DNA from: Blastocatellia bacterium
Lineage (GTDB): Bacteria > Acidobacteriota > Blastocatellia > Pyrinomonadales > Pyrinomonadaceae
Assembly (NCBI GenBank): GCA_003487805.1
Contig: DNNE01000171.1
Coordinates: forward strand, 58,777-92,213
Length of the DNA: 33,437 nt
Reading direction: 5' to 3'
Part shown: in pieces, positions 7,256-14,209 of the stretch
Position numbering within the stretch: the stretch's first letter is position 1
Layout: every line of letters begins with the position of its first letter
Notes under the pieces: model-generated
The model's input: the letters and a program-made list of their open reading frames with translations, nothing else
Database searches by the model: none
What the model was told of the DNA's origin: nothing
Program-made: the position numbers and the translations under genes

Positions 7256-7897
7256 ATGACGGGCACAGACTCATCCAACGACAATTATCGTATTTATATT
7301 GATGGCGAATGGACGCTTCGCGATCTTTACGAGTTTCCCCACGTCTATGCCCAACTTTATTCTTTTTTGTACGTTTTAGAATTCACTGGCGAAGATATTG
7401 ACGAGCGCATAGATTCTGCTTTTCGCGCGCATCCGTGGAGAGGTGGCTTCAGTGCGCTAAATTTTTACAATCAACTCGGCCATATAGTTCCCATTCGGGA
7501 TCGTCCTCGGATCAATTCTATTCGATATGAGTCGCCCGGCTGGCTTGAGCTGACACTTGCTGTGGCGATCGCAAGCAATATTGAGCGGTTGGTCGAGGCC
7601 TTTTCTAAATCTGGAAAGCACCTCAACTCGCTTTACAGAGAAATATACAAGGGATTGCATCAACGTCGCTTGATGCGAATAAAGGTAAGACGCCAGGAAA
7701 TCGCGTTGCGCCGCGATCAGATCCGCTTTGCTCAGGAGTCGGCGAAAGAGTTGAGTCGACTTATGGATTTCAAGCACCTTGACGAACTAGATCTTCTGAC
7801 GAGAAATCCGCTGGGTACGCTCAAGATTCTACTCTCTGTTTATCGAAGACTAAGAGCACTCGCCAAATATGAGAAAAAGGGGCAAGCAAATTTGTGA
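7256..7897 (+). CDS. Unknown 213-residue protein downstream of the toxin-antitoxin pair
   Basis: I do not recognise this family. It starts 17 bases after the toxin gene on the same strand and probably belongs to that transcript. The N-terminus (NYRIYIDGEWTLRDLYEF, then PHVYAQLYSFLYVLEF) suggests a compact mixed alpha/beta domain. The middle carries RINSIRYESPGWLEL followed by a hydrophobic helix (TLAVAIASNIERLVEAF). The C-terminal third is highly charged and probably helical (RRLMRIKVRRQEIALRRDQI). No signal peptide is present, and membrane association by the central helix is possible but weak. Codon use includes AGA and is AT-richer than the window average. It could be cargo of a mobile toxin-antitoxin or defence module, but nothing in its sequence proves that. 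Confidence 0.7.
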   Translation: MTGTDSSNDNYRIYIDGEWTLRDLYEFPHVYAQLYSFLYVLEFTGEDIDERIDSAFRAHPWRGGFSALNFYNQLGHIVPIRDRPRINSIRYESPGWLELTLAVAIASNIERLVEAFSKSGKHLNSLYREIYKGLHQRRLMRIKVRRQEIALRRDQIRFAQESAKELSRLMDFKHLDELDLLTRNPLGTLKILLSVYRRLRALAKYEKKGQANL

Positions 7898-7914
7898 TTC
7901 GTAGAAATCCTAGT

Positions 7915-9159
7915 CTACTCAACTCCCGCTAGCGCCACTTCCAATAACAAAACCTTCTTAATCCCTTTGTAAAACGGCTCGATTTCGCAATTCTCGGCCA
8001 GGCTGTGCGAGCCGTCGCAGGGACCAGAGCCAGCCGAGATCGAAGAGATGCCGGCCAGCAGCGCGGCGCTGGAGTTGTTCGATCCGGCGTTGGTGATTGG
8101 CGGATCGAAACCCATTACGCGATGCACGGCTTCCGCCATGCGCACGAGATAAGAATCGCGGTGTCCGGGAATCGATGCCGCCGGCGATGTCGAGATCACG
8201 TCGGTCTTAACCGTCATGCCGGCGCGCGCGGCTTCTTCATCCAGGATCGTTTTGATTTGCTTTTCGAGATCGGCAATCACTTCATTCGAAGTCGAACGCA
8301 GATCGACGCTGAACCACGCGTCCGATGCTTTCGCATTCACCACATCCGATCCGCCCAGCATGCCGATGTTCAGATTCGACGACGGGTTCGTGGGGACGGC
8401 TAACTGATAAATTCGCTCGATCGCGCGCGCCAGCGGCAGCGTGGCCGAGTACGGTGGCGTGCGCGAACGCGTGTGACCGCCCGGGCCAATGAAGTGATGG
8501 CGATACCAATTGATGCCAATACCCGCATAGGTGAATCCCTCGTAACCGCCGTCGAGCGCGATGTACTGCTCGATCTTCCCTTTGTTCTGATCGACATAGG
8601 TCTTCACGCCTTTGAACGTCGTTTCTTCTTCGACCGTGAAGACGAAAACCAGATCACCTTTGGTCTTAATCTTCGCTTCGTTCAGTGCGCGGATCGTCGC
8701 CAGCAACGCCTCGACGTTGCGTGTGTCGTCGCCGATACCCGGCGCGTAAACTTTGCCGTCGCGGACTGTTGCCTTAATTTGCAAACTTGGCTGAAACACG
8801 GTGTCCAGGTGCGCGTCGAACACGATCACCGGTCCACCACCGGTTCCTTTGCGCACCGCGATCAGATTGCCCGCGGAATCATAATGAATATTGTCGAGAT
8901 GATATTTTCGCAGCAGGCCTTCGATGTATTTCGCGCGCGGCTGCTCCTGACCAGAAGGCGCGTTGATCTCAGTTATTGCAATCCATTCCCGCAAAACACT
9001 CTCGTGATTTCGATCGATGTAATCGTTTGCGGTTTTCAGGTCCGCACGATTGACGAGCGCCTGCACTTGATCAATGTACTCAGCGACAGGTTTGACCTGC
9101 GCGCGAGTCGCAATTGTATTAATCAGCAAAAGGGAGATAACCAGAATCGATCGTCGCAT
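7915..9159 (-). CDS. Exported M20 family metallopeptidase
   Basis: This 414-residue protein has a signal peptide (MRRSILVISLLLINTIATRAQ) and the M20 di-zinc layout. It has AHLDTV (His117, Asp119), GIGDD (Asp144/145), VEEE (catalytic and ligand Glu at 177-178), a lid domain with GPGGHTRSRTPP, and a C-terminal PCDGSHSLAE histidine ligand. It most resembles the PepT/aminopeptidase branch and would trim peptides in the periplasm. The start at 9159 has GGTGG about eight bases upstream and a TATATT box before that, so the longer open frame is not needed. Its 5' end faces the O-antigen ligase gene. Its 3' end lies 17 bases from the unknown gene at 7256-7897, tail to tail, with no visible terminator between them. 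Confidence 0.9.
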   Translation of the reverse strand: MRRSILVISLLLINTIATRAQVKPVAEYIDQVQALVNRADLKTANDYIDRNHESVLREWIAITEINAPSGQEQPRAKYIEGLLRKYHLDNIHYDSAGNLIAVRKGTGGGPVIVFDAHLDTVFQPSLQIKATVRDGKVYAPGIGDDTRNVEALLATIRALNEAKIKTKGDLVFVFTVEEETTFKGVKTYVDQNKGKIEQYIALDGGYEGFTYAGIGINWYRHHFIGPGGHTRSRTPPYSATLPLARAIERIYQLAVPTNPSSNLNIGMLGGSDVVNAKASDAWFSVDLRSTSNEVIADLEKQIKTILDEEAARAGMTVKTDVISTSPAASIPGHRDSYLVRMAEAVHRVMGFDPPITNAGSNNSSAALLAGISSISAGSGPCDGSHSLAENCEIEPFYKGIKKVLLLEVALAGVE

Positions 9160-10753
9160 GTGTTTCCACCAGATAGTCGAATATAATCCGAGCTTCGGGA
9201 TTCTAAACGAAATTAACCACAGAGGACACAGAGAAACAATTAATACGAAACACGAAATCACGCCGGGGCCGCTTGGCATCTGGCTCGAGCGCGCGATTCT
9301 CGCGATGATGTTTCTGTTTGTCATCGCGGCGCCGAATTCGATTGCGGCTACGCAAACAGCCTGGATGCTGGGAATGCTGTTCTGGGCGCTGCGGTTTTTG
9401 GTTTTCCCGCGCCCGCGGGTCTACCGCACACCGATCGACTATCCGATGTTTGCGTTCTTCCTGCTGAGTGGCATCTCATCATTTCTTTCCTACGAACCGT
9501 CAGTTTCGGTCGGTAAGATGCGGGCCGCGTCGCTGTTTACCATCGTCTATCTGTTCGCCGAAAATATCTCGTCAAAGAAGATTTTGCGTTGGCTCGCAAT
9601 CGCCCTGATCGCCGCGACGATGGTGAATGTCGTTTACACGTTTGGACAGATCGCGATTGGACGCGGCGTAAAAATTTATGGCGTTAACGAGAAGAGTCCA
9701 CTGCGGGAAGCGCGGCGTAAATCGCGCACCCAGAACGACTCGATCCCAATCGTCGATGGCGACACGATCGAACAAGTCGACGGTCGCTCGATCCGCAGTC
9801 TTGATGATCTGATCAATGCACTCGATCAGTCGGCCCAGAAGGAACCGGCGCAACTCGCCATTTATCGCGTTGAGTGGATCGCGACGTTGGAAGTTCCGCG
9901 TGGACACTTATTGCCGGGCGCGTCACCGGAAGAGCGTCTGGGAATTCAGCGCTGGTCGTACGGGCGCGATCGGCGCGCGACCGGATTCTATAATCACTGG
10001 ACGACTTATGCAGAAAGCTTGCAACTTATCGGATCGTTAACGCTCGGTTTGTTTGTCGCGCTGCCGCGCAAGCGAAATCGCAACGGTTTGTTGCTGGGGT
10101 TGGCGGTTGCCGGAATTGCCGGTGCGCTGCTGCTTTCAGTGACGCGGGCTTCATGGCTTTCGTTTTTATTGTCGGGACTTCTGATCGCGACGCTGGGTCT
10201 CAGTCGTCGCGCGCTGATCGTGATCGCGGCGTGCGCGGTTCCGCTGGTTCTCGCCGGACTGTTTGTGTTGCATCAGAAACGTAACGTCGGCTTCTTCGAC
10301 AAGAAAGATGACTCGATTGCCTGGCGTCAGAAGATCTGGCACGAAGGATTTCATCTGCTGGTGAGTAACCCGCGCCACCTGGCAGTGGGTGTGGGCATGG
10401 ATTCGATCAAGGCGCATTGGCGCGAGTGGGATTTGTTCGAAGGCGGCAAGCTCCCGATGGGCCATATGCATTCGGATTACCTGGAGATTGCGCTGGAGCG
10501 CGGCGTGCCGACACTGATTGCCTGGCTGATTCTGTTGGGCATGTATGCGTGGACGTTGTGGCGGACACAACGCCAAGTGTCAAAAGAAGATTGGATCGAA
10601 AGAGGAATAGTGCTGGGCGCGCTGGGTGGACTGCTCGGCTTTATGACCAGCGGCGTCGTGCATTACAACTGGGGCGATTCAGAAGTCGTGATGCTTTTTT
10701 ATTTGATTATGGGATTCAGTTTGGTGGAAAATCGCATGACCAGCGCCCAATAA
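9158..10753 (+). CDS. O-antigen ligase/polymerase family membrane protein (start uncertain)
   Basis: This multi-spanning protein carries the Wzy_C/WaaL domain. Several hydrophobic segments surround a large loop with ATGFYNHWTTYAE, where the histidine after the phenylalanine-tyrosine is characteristic, and a later loop contains PMGHMHSDYLEIALERG. Such enzymes move or polymerise polysaccharide on undecaprenyl carriers at the periplasmic face. Before the ligase loop is a region at about 9735-9903 that reads like a PDZ domain. The frame is open from 9074. ATG 9158 overlaps the start codon of the divergent M20 gene, and translation from it would include a repeat arm (9211-9240). The next ATG is 9305, just inside the first membrane helix. 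The residues WLERAILA before 9305 look genuine, so the true start may be a non-ATG codon between about 9240 and 9300. Confidence 0.82.
   Translation: MCFHQIVEYNPSFGILNEINHRGHRETINTKHEITPGPLGIWLERAILAMMFLFVIAAPNSIAATQTAWMLGMLFWALRFLVFPRPRVYRTPIDYPMFAFFLLSGISSFLSYEPSVSVGKMRAASLFTIVYLFAENISSKKILRWLAIALIAATMVNVVYTFGQIAIGRGVKIYGVNEKSPLREARRKSRTQNDSIPIVDGDTIEQVDGRSIRSLDDLINALDQSAQKEPAQLAIYRVEWIATLEVPRGHLLPGASPEERLGIQRWSYGRDRRATGFYNHWTTYAESLQLIGSLTLGLFVALPRKRNRNGLLLGLAVAGIAGALLLSVTRASWLSFLLSGLLIATLGLSRRALIVIAACAVPLVLAGLFVLHQKRNVGFFDKKDDSIAWRQKIWHEGFHLLVSNPRHLAVGVGMDSIKAHWREWDLFEGGKLPMGHMHSDYLEIALERGVPTLIAWLILLGMYAWTLWRTQRQVSKEDWIERGIVLGALGGLLGFMTSGVVHYNWGDSEVVMLFYLIMGFSLVENRMTSAQ
9181..9187. promoter_or_regulatory. 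Shared -10 region of divergent M20 and O-antigen ligase genes
   Basis: ATATAAT contains TATAAT on the + strand (9182-9187) and TATATT on the opposite strand. It lies about 22 bases before the M20 start, at the right distance for a short leader. For the ligase it would put transcription start near 9194, which argues against ATG 9158. The -35 boxes are weak on both sides. Confidence 0.4.
9211..9240 (+). repeat. Single arm of the CCACAGAGG intergenic repeat
   Basis: TTAACCACAGAGGACACAGA is shared with the left arm of the element at 10759-10912, on the other side of the ligase gene. Here no matching inverted arm is seen. The sequence lies in frame in the 5' region of the ligase reading frame. 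Confidence 0.75.
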
Positions 10754-10758
10754 AATAT

Positions 10759-10912
10759 TTAACCACAGAGGACACAGAGAAAATCTACTCAGCCACGAAA
10801 ATGCACAAAAAGCACAAAAGGATCATCAATAGCGACCGTGGTTTTCCTTTCTCGTTTGTGCCTTTTCGCGGCTAGTCCGTTTTGTCTATCCCTCCGTGTC
10901 CTCTGTGGTGAA
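10759..10912. repeat. Nested inverted repeat of the CCACAGAGG family
   Basis: The outer arms are TTAACCACAGAGGACACAGA (from 10759) and CCGTGTCCTCTGTGGTGAAT (to about 10913). Inside lies a second, unrelated pair: CCACGAAAATGCACAAAAAG near 10793 with GTTTGTGCCTTTTCGCGG near 10855-10872. Both families are short motifs repeated with a 9-10 base step. The right outer arm runs into the 3' end of the endonuclease III-like gene. Confidence 0.85.
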
Positions 10913-11585
10913 TCATTTCGGTTATGTTGTAGGCGCAAACCTTGTTCACCGGACACTTCTCACACAGCGGTCGATTCGTCTTGCACAACTCTTTTCCATG
11001 ATGTCGCAGCAGCAGGTGCGCATCAATCAGCCAATCGTAGTCATCGGTTAGCTGATCCTTAATCGCTTCCTGAACTGATCGATACGACGCGGAGTAGTTC
11101 TTCTTCTCTTCACCAAATCCTAAACGCAGCAACACGCGCAAACCGTTTGAGTCGAGACCAAGCACCGGATAGGAACGAGTGAATAGAAGAAACTTCTCGG
11201 CGCTCGGCTCGCCGATGCTGGGAAATTTCTGCAGGGCCTTTTTCGCTTTCGTGAGCGGCAGCTGCAAAGCTTCGCTCAAGTCACCGCCGAACTCATTCAT
11301 CGCTATCAGGGCAATCTCGCGCAAACGCGCGGCGCGTTTTTCCGGTTGCATGCCGCCAAGCTCCGCAACTCTTAAGAGCGCATTGTTTGTAGCTGCCAGG
11401 ATCTGATGCGGCTTCGTTCCGACAGTCTTACGCAGCAACTCGAAAGCCTCAGCGCGCCGCTCGTCCGTGACGAGGTACGCGACACTCTCGAACAGGATCA
11501 GTTCAAACGGATCAGTTGTGAGGGGTGGCTTCGGCTTGCCGTAAAACTTAGCCAGCCGCGCAATGAGCTTTGATAGGTTTTTCAT
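10872..11585 (-). CDS. Endonuclease III-like HhH-GPD protein with iron-sulfur cluster
   Basis: At 237 residues this is an endonuclease III/MutY-superfamily protein. The C-terminal part has CKTNRPLCEKCPVNKVC, spacing C-X6-C-X2-C-X5-C, the classical [4Fe-4S] loop. The helix-hairpin-helix region reads FPSIGEPSAEKFLLF, followed by VLGLDSNGLRVLLRLG; the Asp in LDSNG fits the catalytic aspartate. The lysine of the usual GVGRKTA motif is absent (GEPSA), so a bifunctional glycosylase/lyase is unlikely and a monofunctional glycosylase is more likely. The last dozen residues (IHHRGHGGIDKTD) are a translation of the CCACAGAGG repeat arm, which also provides the region of the stop codon. The start codon is abutted on its upstream side by another repeat (11586-11669), so no normal leader is seen. 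Confidence 0.85.
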   Translation of the reverse strand: MKNLSKLIARLAKFYGKPKPPLTTDPFELILFESVAYLVTDERRAEAFELLRKTVGTKPHQILAATNNALLRVAELGGMQPEKRAARLREIALIAMNEFGGDLSEALQLPLTKAKKALQKFPSIGEPSAEKFLLFTRSYPVLGLDSNGLRVLLRLGFGEEKKNYSASYRSVQEAIKDQLTDDYDWLIDAHLLLRHHGKELCKTNRPLCEKCPVNKVCAYNITEMIHHRGHGGIDKTD

Positions 11586-11669
11586 TGACAGGATTAACAG
11601 GATTCACAAGAAGAAAAACTAAGCACCCCAATGTTGTCCAAATCTTGTCCATTCTGTAAATCCTGTCCA
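11586..11669. repeat. ACAGGATT-family inverted repeat
   Basis: TGACAGGATTAACAGGATTC and ACAAG at 11586-11610 pair with CTTGTCCATTCTGTAAATCC and TGTCC ending at about 11669. Each arm is a nine-base motif (ACAGGATTA/ACAGGATTC) repeated. The left arm touches the start codon of the endonuclease III-like gene with no gap. Confidence 0.85.
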
Positions 11670-11699
11670 TCCCAATTCTGGGTAAGCGTCGATCGGAGA

Positions 11700-12104
11700 T
11701 CACGCAACTTCACGCGGCACTTCACTCATCAGCGCCAGGAAGTTACCTTCGGAATCTTTGAAGTCGGCGAGCCACAGATCGTAGTCGGGCATCGGCGCCA
11801 CCAGGTGTGGCTTGACGATGAACTCAACGCCGCGCGCTTTGAAGGTTTCGTAGATGCGTTCGATGTCTTCGACTTTGTAGTAGATGATCGAAGCGGGGTG
11901 ATCCAGATCAGGCCGGTCCGGGATTCCCAACATGAGGCGGATGCCGCCGCAATCAAAGAAGGCCATGTTCGGCGGCGCCTGAAACAGAAACGTCATGCCC
12001 AGAATGTCTCGATAAAACGCGATCGCGCGATCGAGATCCTTGACGTTAACGAAGATCTGACCAATTTGATTCAGGGTTGGGCCAATCGGGATTGGAACGG
12101 TCAC
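11700..12104 (-). CDS. VOC (glyoxalase/bleomycin-resistance fold) protein
   Basis: This 134-residue protein shows the paired beta-alpha-beta-beta-beta modules of the vicinal oxygen chelate superfamily. It starts with QIGQIFVNVKDLDRAIAFYRDILGM, has IIYYKVEDIERIYETFKARGV in the middle and ends with DFKDSEGNFLALMSE. The positions that often hold metal-binding His and Glu appear here as Gln and Ala, so it may not be a metal-dependent enzyme of the glyoxalase I type. Translation begins at a GTG (12104) with AAGGAG six bases upstream, a strong signal. The gene is divergent from lptE, with 84 bases between them. No function can be named. Confidence 0.82.
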   Translation of the reverse strand: MTVPIPIGPTLNQIGQIFVNVKDLDRAIAFYRDILGMTFLFQAPPNMAFFDCGGIRLMLGIPDRPDLDHPASIIYYKVEDIERIYETFKARGVEFIVKPHLVAPMPDYDLWLADFKDSEGNFLALMSEVPREVA

Positions 12105-12188
12105 GGTTCACTCCTTCGCAGCGTTAGCGGCTTTCGTATAGCACGGCGGGTGACGTATTATCAACACTCTTTTCAATTGAGAATCACA

Positions 12189-12734
12189 ATGAAGAACATC
12201 GTCCGTGGCTCAATACTGCTGGTTACGCTTTTTCTGGTCTCCGGTTTCACTGAATGTTACAAGCCGGTGACTAAGAGCCAGTTGCCGCCGCACATCAAGA
12301 CCGTTGCGGTGCCGGCGTTTCAGAATAACGCGCTGCGATTCAAGATCGAGCATCGATTTACCCAGGCGGTGATGAATGAATTGATTCATCGTGGCCACGG
12401 AATACGCGTGCAGAGCGAGCGCGAAGGCGCCGACGCAGTGATCGATGGCGTCGTAAAGAGTTTTGGTTTTTCCGGGGTGCTGCTCGATGACAAAGGACGC
12501 GCGCGGATTTTTGAGGTCACGATCACCGCCGCCGTGACGGTGCGCGACCAGCACGACAATCGCGTGCTGTACGACAATCAGAATTTCATCTTTCGTGGCG
12601 AGTTTGAGTTCGCCAACGATCCACGCAATTTCTTTAATGAAGAAGATCCAGCCGTGATGCGCATCGCGCGCAGCTTTGCCGAATCGATCGTTTCGACCCT
12701 GATAAATGGTTTTGGAGTTAAGGAAGACAAGTGA
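12189..12734 (+). CDS. lptE: LPS assembly protein LptE-like
   Basis: This 181-residue protein matches the LptE pattern. It has an N-terminal signal sequence followed by CYKPVTKSQLPPHIKTVAVPAFQN, then an amphipathic alpha/beta domain with FTQAVMNELIHRG, GADAVIDGVVKSF and VRDQHDNRVLYDN. LptE plugs the LptD barrel and helps place lipopolysaccharide in the outer leaflet. The expected lipobox is poor: the residues before the candidate Cys are FTE rather than L-A/S-G/A, so lipid attachment is uncertain. The frame is open from 11631 but that part shadows the VOC gene. The downstream neighbour is holA, and lptE-holA adjacency is known from other Gram-negatives, which supports the call. Confidence 0.8.
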   Translation: MKNIVRGSILLVTLFLVSGFTECYKPVTKSQLPPHIKTVAVPAFQNNALRFKIEHRFTQAVMNELIHRGHGIRVQSEREGADAVIDGVVKSFGFSGVLLDDKGRARIFEVTITAAVTVRDQHDNRVLYDNQNFIFRGEFEFANDPRNFFNEEDPAVMRIARSFAESIVSTLINGFGVKEDK

Positions 12735-12739
12735 TTGTG

Positions 12740-12900
12740 CACCCTCTCCCTTTGGGAGAGGGATGGGGTGAGGGCCTAGCGAGAGAACTAATGAGTACTC
12801 TTTTTTCTTTGTGTTGACGCACTGTAGAAAGAAAACGGGAAGTCTAATAACTCGTCGCCGCGCTAAACCCTCACCCTAACCCTCTCCCAGAGGGAGAGGG
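12740..12900. repeat. CCCTCTCCC-family inverted repeat
   Basis: The left arm is ACCCTCTCCCTTTGGGAGAG followed by GATGGGGTGAGGGCCTAGCG. The right arm is CGCTAAACCCTCACCCTAAC followed by CCTCTCCCAGAGGGAGAGGG. Each arm contains its own hairpin (CCCTCTCCC with GGGAGAGGG; CCTCTCCC with GGGAGAGG). The centre (about 12782-12860) has no recognisable content. The element fills the lptE-holA gap. Confidence 0.85.
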
Positions 12901-12914
12901 AACAAGATCGCATT

Positions 12915-13910
12915 ATGCCCGTTCGCACTCGCAAAGATCTCGAACCAGCGCTGAAGCAAGGCCAGATCGAGCCGGTTTATTTCCTCTACGGCAGCGAAGT
13001 GTATTTGCGCGATCAGGCGATCCGACTCATAACAGAAACTGCTCTCACGGGAACGCTGCTACGCGAGTTCAACGATTCTTCATTCAATCTGTTAACTAAT
13101 GATGTTCGTGACGCGATTGCCGTTGCTGAGCAGCTTCCGATGATGTTCGGCCGGCGGGTGATCCGTCTGAGAAACTTTGCAAAGCTGCGCGAAGCGGACG
13201 AAGAATTCCTGCTCAAGTATCTTGAACGTCCGGTGGAAACATCGGTGGTCATCTTCATCGGCGACGACATCGATAAGCGAAAGAAGTTCGGCAAGAAACT
13301 GCTCGCCGGAGCGGCTTTTGAATTTCAACCGCTCAAGCCTAACGAGCTTCCATCGTGGATCAAGTCGCACCTGAAGACTCTCAATGCGGAAATTGATCCG
13401 CAGGCAATGAGTCGGTTGACCGACATGGCCAACGATCTGCTGACGCTCACAAACGAACTGAACAAGTTGGCGACGGCTGCCTTGCCGTCGGGTCGCATCA
13501 CCGTCGACCTGGTGGATCGTTTGGTTAAGCGATCGCGAGAACATATGAACTGGGACCTGACGGACAGCATCGTTTCGCGCGATCGCCGCACAGCATTGAA
13601 AGTTCTGCGCGAATTTCTGGATGACGGTGCTGAGCCGGTATTGCTTACTGGCGTAATCGCCGGAACATTTCGGCGGATGGCAATGGCGAAGGAACTGCTC
13701 GCGCGCGGCGCGTCGCCAGGTGAAATCTTCAGCGAGGTGCGCGTACCTTCATTCAAACAACGCGCTTATCTTTCGATGTTGAGCCGGATCGATTCAAAGA
13801 CGATGGCCGGCATGATCCAGCGCATCGCTGAAACAGATTTGGCGATCAAGACTTCCAAAGCAACGCCCCGTATGCAGATGGAGATGCTCGTGTGCGAATT
13901 GATGATTTGA
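12915..13910 (+). CDS. holA: DNA polymerase III subunit delta
   Basis: This 331-residue protein is a HolA-type clamp-loader delta subunit. It opens with a fold related to AAA+ but without a Walker A motif (PVYFLYGSEVYLRDQAIRLI). It continues with the expected SFNLLTNDVRDAIAVAEQLP segment, FIGDDIDKRKKFGKKL, a lid domain and the C-terminal collar helices (PVLLTGVIAGTFRRMAMAKEL). Delta opens the sliding clamp during loading onto primed DNA. Length and motif order are normal. The last codons (MQMEMLVCELMI) recur in degraded form at 16351-16384, beyond the S9 peptidase gene. The gap between lptE and this gene is a repeat; no canonical ribosome binding site is seen before the ATG. Confidence 0.92.
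   Translation: MPVRTRKDLEPALKQGQIEPVYFLYGSEVYLRDQAIRLITETALTGTLLREFNDSSFNLLTNDVRDAIAVAEQLPMMFGRRVIRLRNFAKLREADEEFLLKYLERPVETSVVIFIGDDIDKRKKFGKKLLAGAAFEFQPLKPNELPSWIKSHLKTLNAEIDPQAMSRLTDMANDLLTLTNELNKLATAALPSGRITVDLVDRLVKRSREHMNWDLTDSIVSRDRRTALKVLREFLDDGAEPVLLTGVIAGTFRRMAMAKELLARGASPGEIFSEVRVPSFKQRAYLSMLSRIDSKTMAGMIQRIAETDLAIKTSKATPRMQMEMLVCELMI
13875..13908 (+). repeat. Direct repeat, left copy (3' end of holA)
   Basis: This 34-base stretch at the very end of holA matches 16351-16384 at 30 of 34 positions in the same orientation. The two copies bracket the S9 peptidase gene, giving a segment of about 2.4 kb between direct repeats. Confidence 0.85.
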
Positions 13911-14002
13911 TCCTTGGCTCGTGCGTTCCGCGTTTTCAAATCACGCTACCGGCGGTCTTTTCATACTCGATCCTGGCAGTCGCCGACAGAGAAGAGCATT
14001 GG

Positions 14003-14067
14003 TCCACGAATTCACACGAAACGAACACGAACAAACACGTTAGTGATATTTCGTGTGGTTTCGTGGA
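14003..14067. repeat. TTCGTGTGG-family inverted repeat
   Basis: TCCACGAATTCACACGAA (14003-14020) pairs with TTCGTGTGGTTTCGTGGA (14050-14067) with two mismatches. The left arm continues with ACGAACACGAACAAACACG, a motif repeated every 9-10 bases. It lies in the 299-base gap between holA and the S9 peptidase gene. I see no other feature in that gap. Confidence 0.85.
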
Positions 14068-14209
14068 TAGTTTTTGCCTCGCCAAGCGCGATAAGATCGC
14101 TCCCTTTAAGCCGCCGTTCTTCGCCGGCTCAGGCCCGGCGATGTATCATGCGACGCTTAGACAAACAGCGGGATAGTGACAATCAATCCTATGTGACGAG
14201 GGACATTCA

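Noticed and set aside
8473..9186. A 237-codon frame opposite the M20 peptidase gene
   Set aside because: It is antisense to a protein with clear metal-binding motifs and has no protein-like pattern.
11631..12188. Long open frame upstream of and continuous with lptE
   Set aside because: It lies opposite the VOC gene, which has a good start and fold. The signal peptide places the lptE start at 12189.
12740..12900. Possible CRISPR array or tandem repeats in the spacers
   Set aside because: The repeats are inverted pairs, not regularly spaced direct repeats, and no cas genes are present.
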